A DNA stretch of 6,798 nt from Acidobacteriota bacterium (lineage in GTDB: Bacteria > Acidobacteriota > Terriglobia > Acidiferrales > UBA7541), in the NCBI GenBank assembly GCA_003131705.1, contig PKUY01000203.1:494-7291 (forward strand). The letters are read 5' to 3'. Every line of letters begins with the position of its first letter. Position 1 is the first letter of the stretch. The position numbers and the translations under genes were made by a program. This document shows positions 6,108 to 6,798 of this stretch, in pieces. The notes under the pieces were generated by a model. It had not been told where the DNA came from. It saw nothing but the letters and a program-made list of their open reading frames with translations, and made no database searches.

Positions 6108-6798
6108 TTAGATGCGGGCTACCTGCGAGGGGAATAGAGACGGTGAAAGGTCCTGCCGCAAAGGTAACCAGAGCAGAAACTGAGCCCCGCCGCCAGGACG
6201 GTTGCAGGCCTCAATGCTGCCGCCGTGCTGCAACGCGACCTTCTGGACTATCGCCAGGCCTAATCCGGTGCCCTCCGACTTCGTGGTGTAGAAGGGTAAA
6301 AATATTTTCGGCAAATCTTCCGAGGGAATTCCCGGACCGTTGTCCGCCACGCAGATCCACTGCCATTGACGTCCGCCGAGATCTTCGATCGTGCCCGAAA
6401 TCGTGACCCGCGCCGGGCTCACGCTCTCGCGGGCCGCTTCCGCTCCGTTGCGCGTCAGGTTTACCAGCGCTTGCCGAAGCAGCGCTTCGTCGCCCGGCAG
6501 TTCCACGTACGTGCCCTCGCAGGTGACCTTGCACTGCGGCATGGCCTCCTGAAGCTCTTCGGCTACGCGTTCGACGAGCGACTGCATGGGCACCGTCTCG
6601 TAGCAGATTTCGAGCGGTTTGGCAAAACGCAAAAATTCGGTGACCACATGCGTCAGCGCCCGCGTCTGATCAAGTATGCGCTCGGCAGAATCGCGTGTGT
6701 CCCCGGGCTTTGCCTCGCAGCGGATCATCTGCGCATATCCGGAAATCGTCGCCAGCGCGTTTTTGAATTCGTGCGCAATGCCCGCGGACATTTCCCCT
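6108..6798 (-). CDS. Sensor histidine kinase, NtrB/ZraS-like, C-terminal transmitter (cut by right edge)
   Basis: The frame is open to the right edge, and the codons before the internal ATG at 6789-6791 read Gly-Glu, matching the usual LGEMSAGIAHE run. The sensor part is therefore missing and this ATG is not the start. Numbering from that Met, the H-box is AHEFKNALATISGYA with phospho-acceptor H7 (6771-6773). Ala12 stands where most kinases have Pro. The dimerisation helices run to about residue 60. The ATPase domain has the N-box RQALVNLTRNGAEAA (106-120), G1 box VADNGPGIP (148-156), F-box FLPFYTTK (164-171) and G2 box GTGLGLAI (174-181), so it should be catalytically active. It probably autophosphorylates and passes phosphate to D52 of the NtrC-type regulator encoded two genes downstream. 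What it senses cannot be judged from this fragment. The gene ends in TAA, 43 nt before the secreted protein gene. Confidence 0.93.
   Translation of the reverse strand, partial: GEMSAGIAHEFKNALATISGYAQMIRCEAKPGDTRDSAERILDQTRALTHVVTEFLRFAKPLEICYETVPMQSLVERVAEELQEAMPQCKVTCEGTYVELPGDEALLRQALVNLTRNGAEAARESVSPARVTISGTIEDLGGRQWQWICVADNGPGIPSEDLPKIFLPFYTTKSEGTGLGLAIVQKVALQHGGSIEACNRPGGGAQFLLWLPLRQDLSPSLFPSQVARI

Noticed and set aside
5486..6406. Plus-strand open frame of 306 codons opposite the secreted protein and kinase genes
   Set aside because: It spans the complement of two genes that have clear signal peptide, Shine-Dalgarno and kinase motifs. Its composition is that of an antisense shadow.

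Overview
The window is a stretch of ordinary bacterial chromosome, moderately GC-rich and densely coded, holding six protein genes. Two are cut by the window edges. The best guess for the source is an Acidobacteriota bacterium (Terriglobia, Koribacter-like). This rests on the style of the small secreted protein at 5423-6064, which carries an Ala-Ala-Arg-Lys...Lys-Val-Phe-Thr-Asn-Asp-Asn-Leu-Pro block that I recall from proteins of that phylum, and on a B12-dependent radical SAM protein of a type I also recall there. It is an inference from memory, not a database result. There are no tRNA or rRNA genes, no CRISPR array, no transposase and no phage gene.

Left part (1-2342, minus strand): a B12-binding radical SAM enzyme of unknown substrate is followed, after a 121-nt gap, by a YgfZ/GcvT-like folate-binding protein that runs off the left edge. 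The gap holds a perfect 7-bp inverted repeat covering the likely ribosome binding site of the second gene. Middle (2343-2795): a long divergent intergenic region contains a fair promoter candidate for the radical SAM gene and, just before hemW, four mutually complementary CTACC/GGTAG segments. Then hemW (2796-3947, plus strand) encodes a second radical SAM protein, the haem chaperone HemW. It converges on the right-hand operon across a 74-nt gap.

Right part (4022-6798, minus strand): a compact operon in the order sensor histidine kinase (C-terminal part only), small secreted coiled-coil protein, NtrC-type sigma-54-dependent response regulator. Kinase and regulator form a plausible cognate pair. 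The exported protein between them may be a sensing accessory or simply a co-regulated envelope protein.

Functionally, the left half is linked by iron-sulfur and radical SAM chemistry: two radical SAM enzymes and a member of a family known in E. coli to support Fe-S enzymes. The right half is a signalling module. I see no sign of a wholly new system. The most open questions are the substrate of the B12 radical SAM enzyme, the role of the exported protein inside the two-component operon, and the possible leader structure before hemW.
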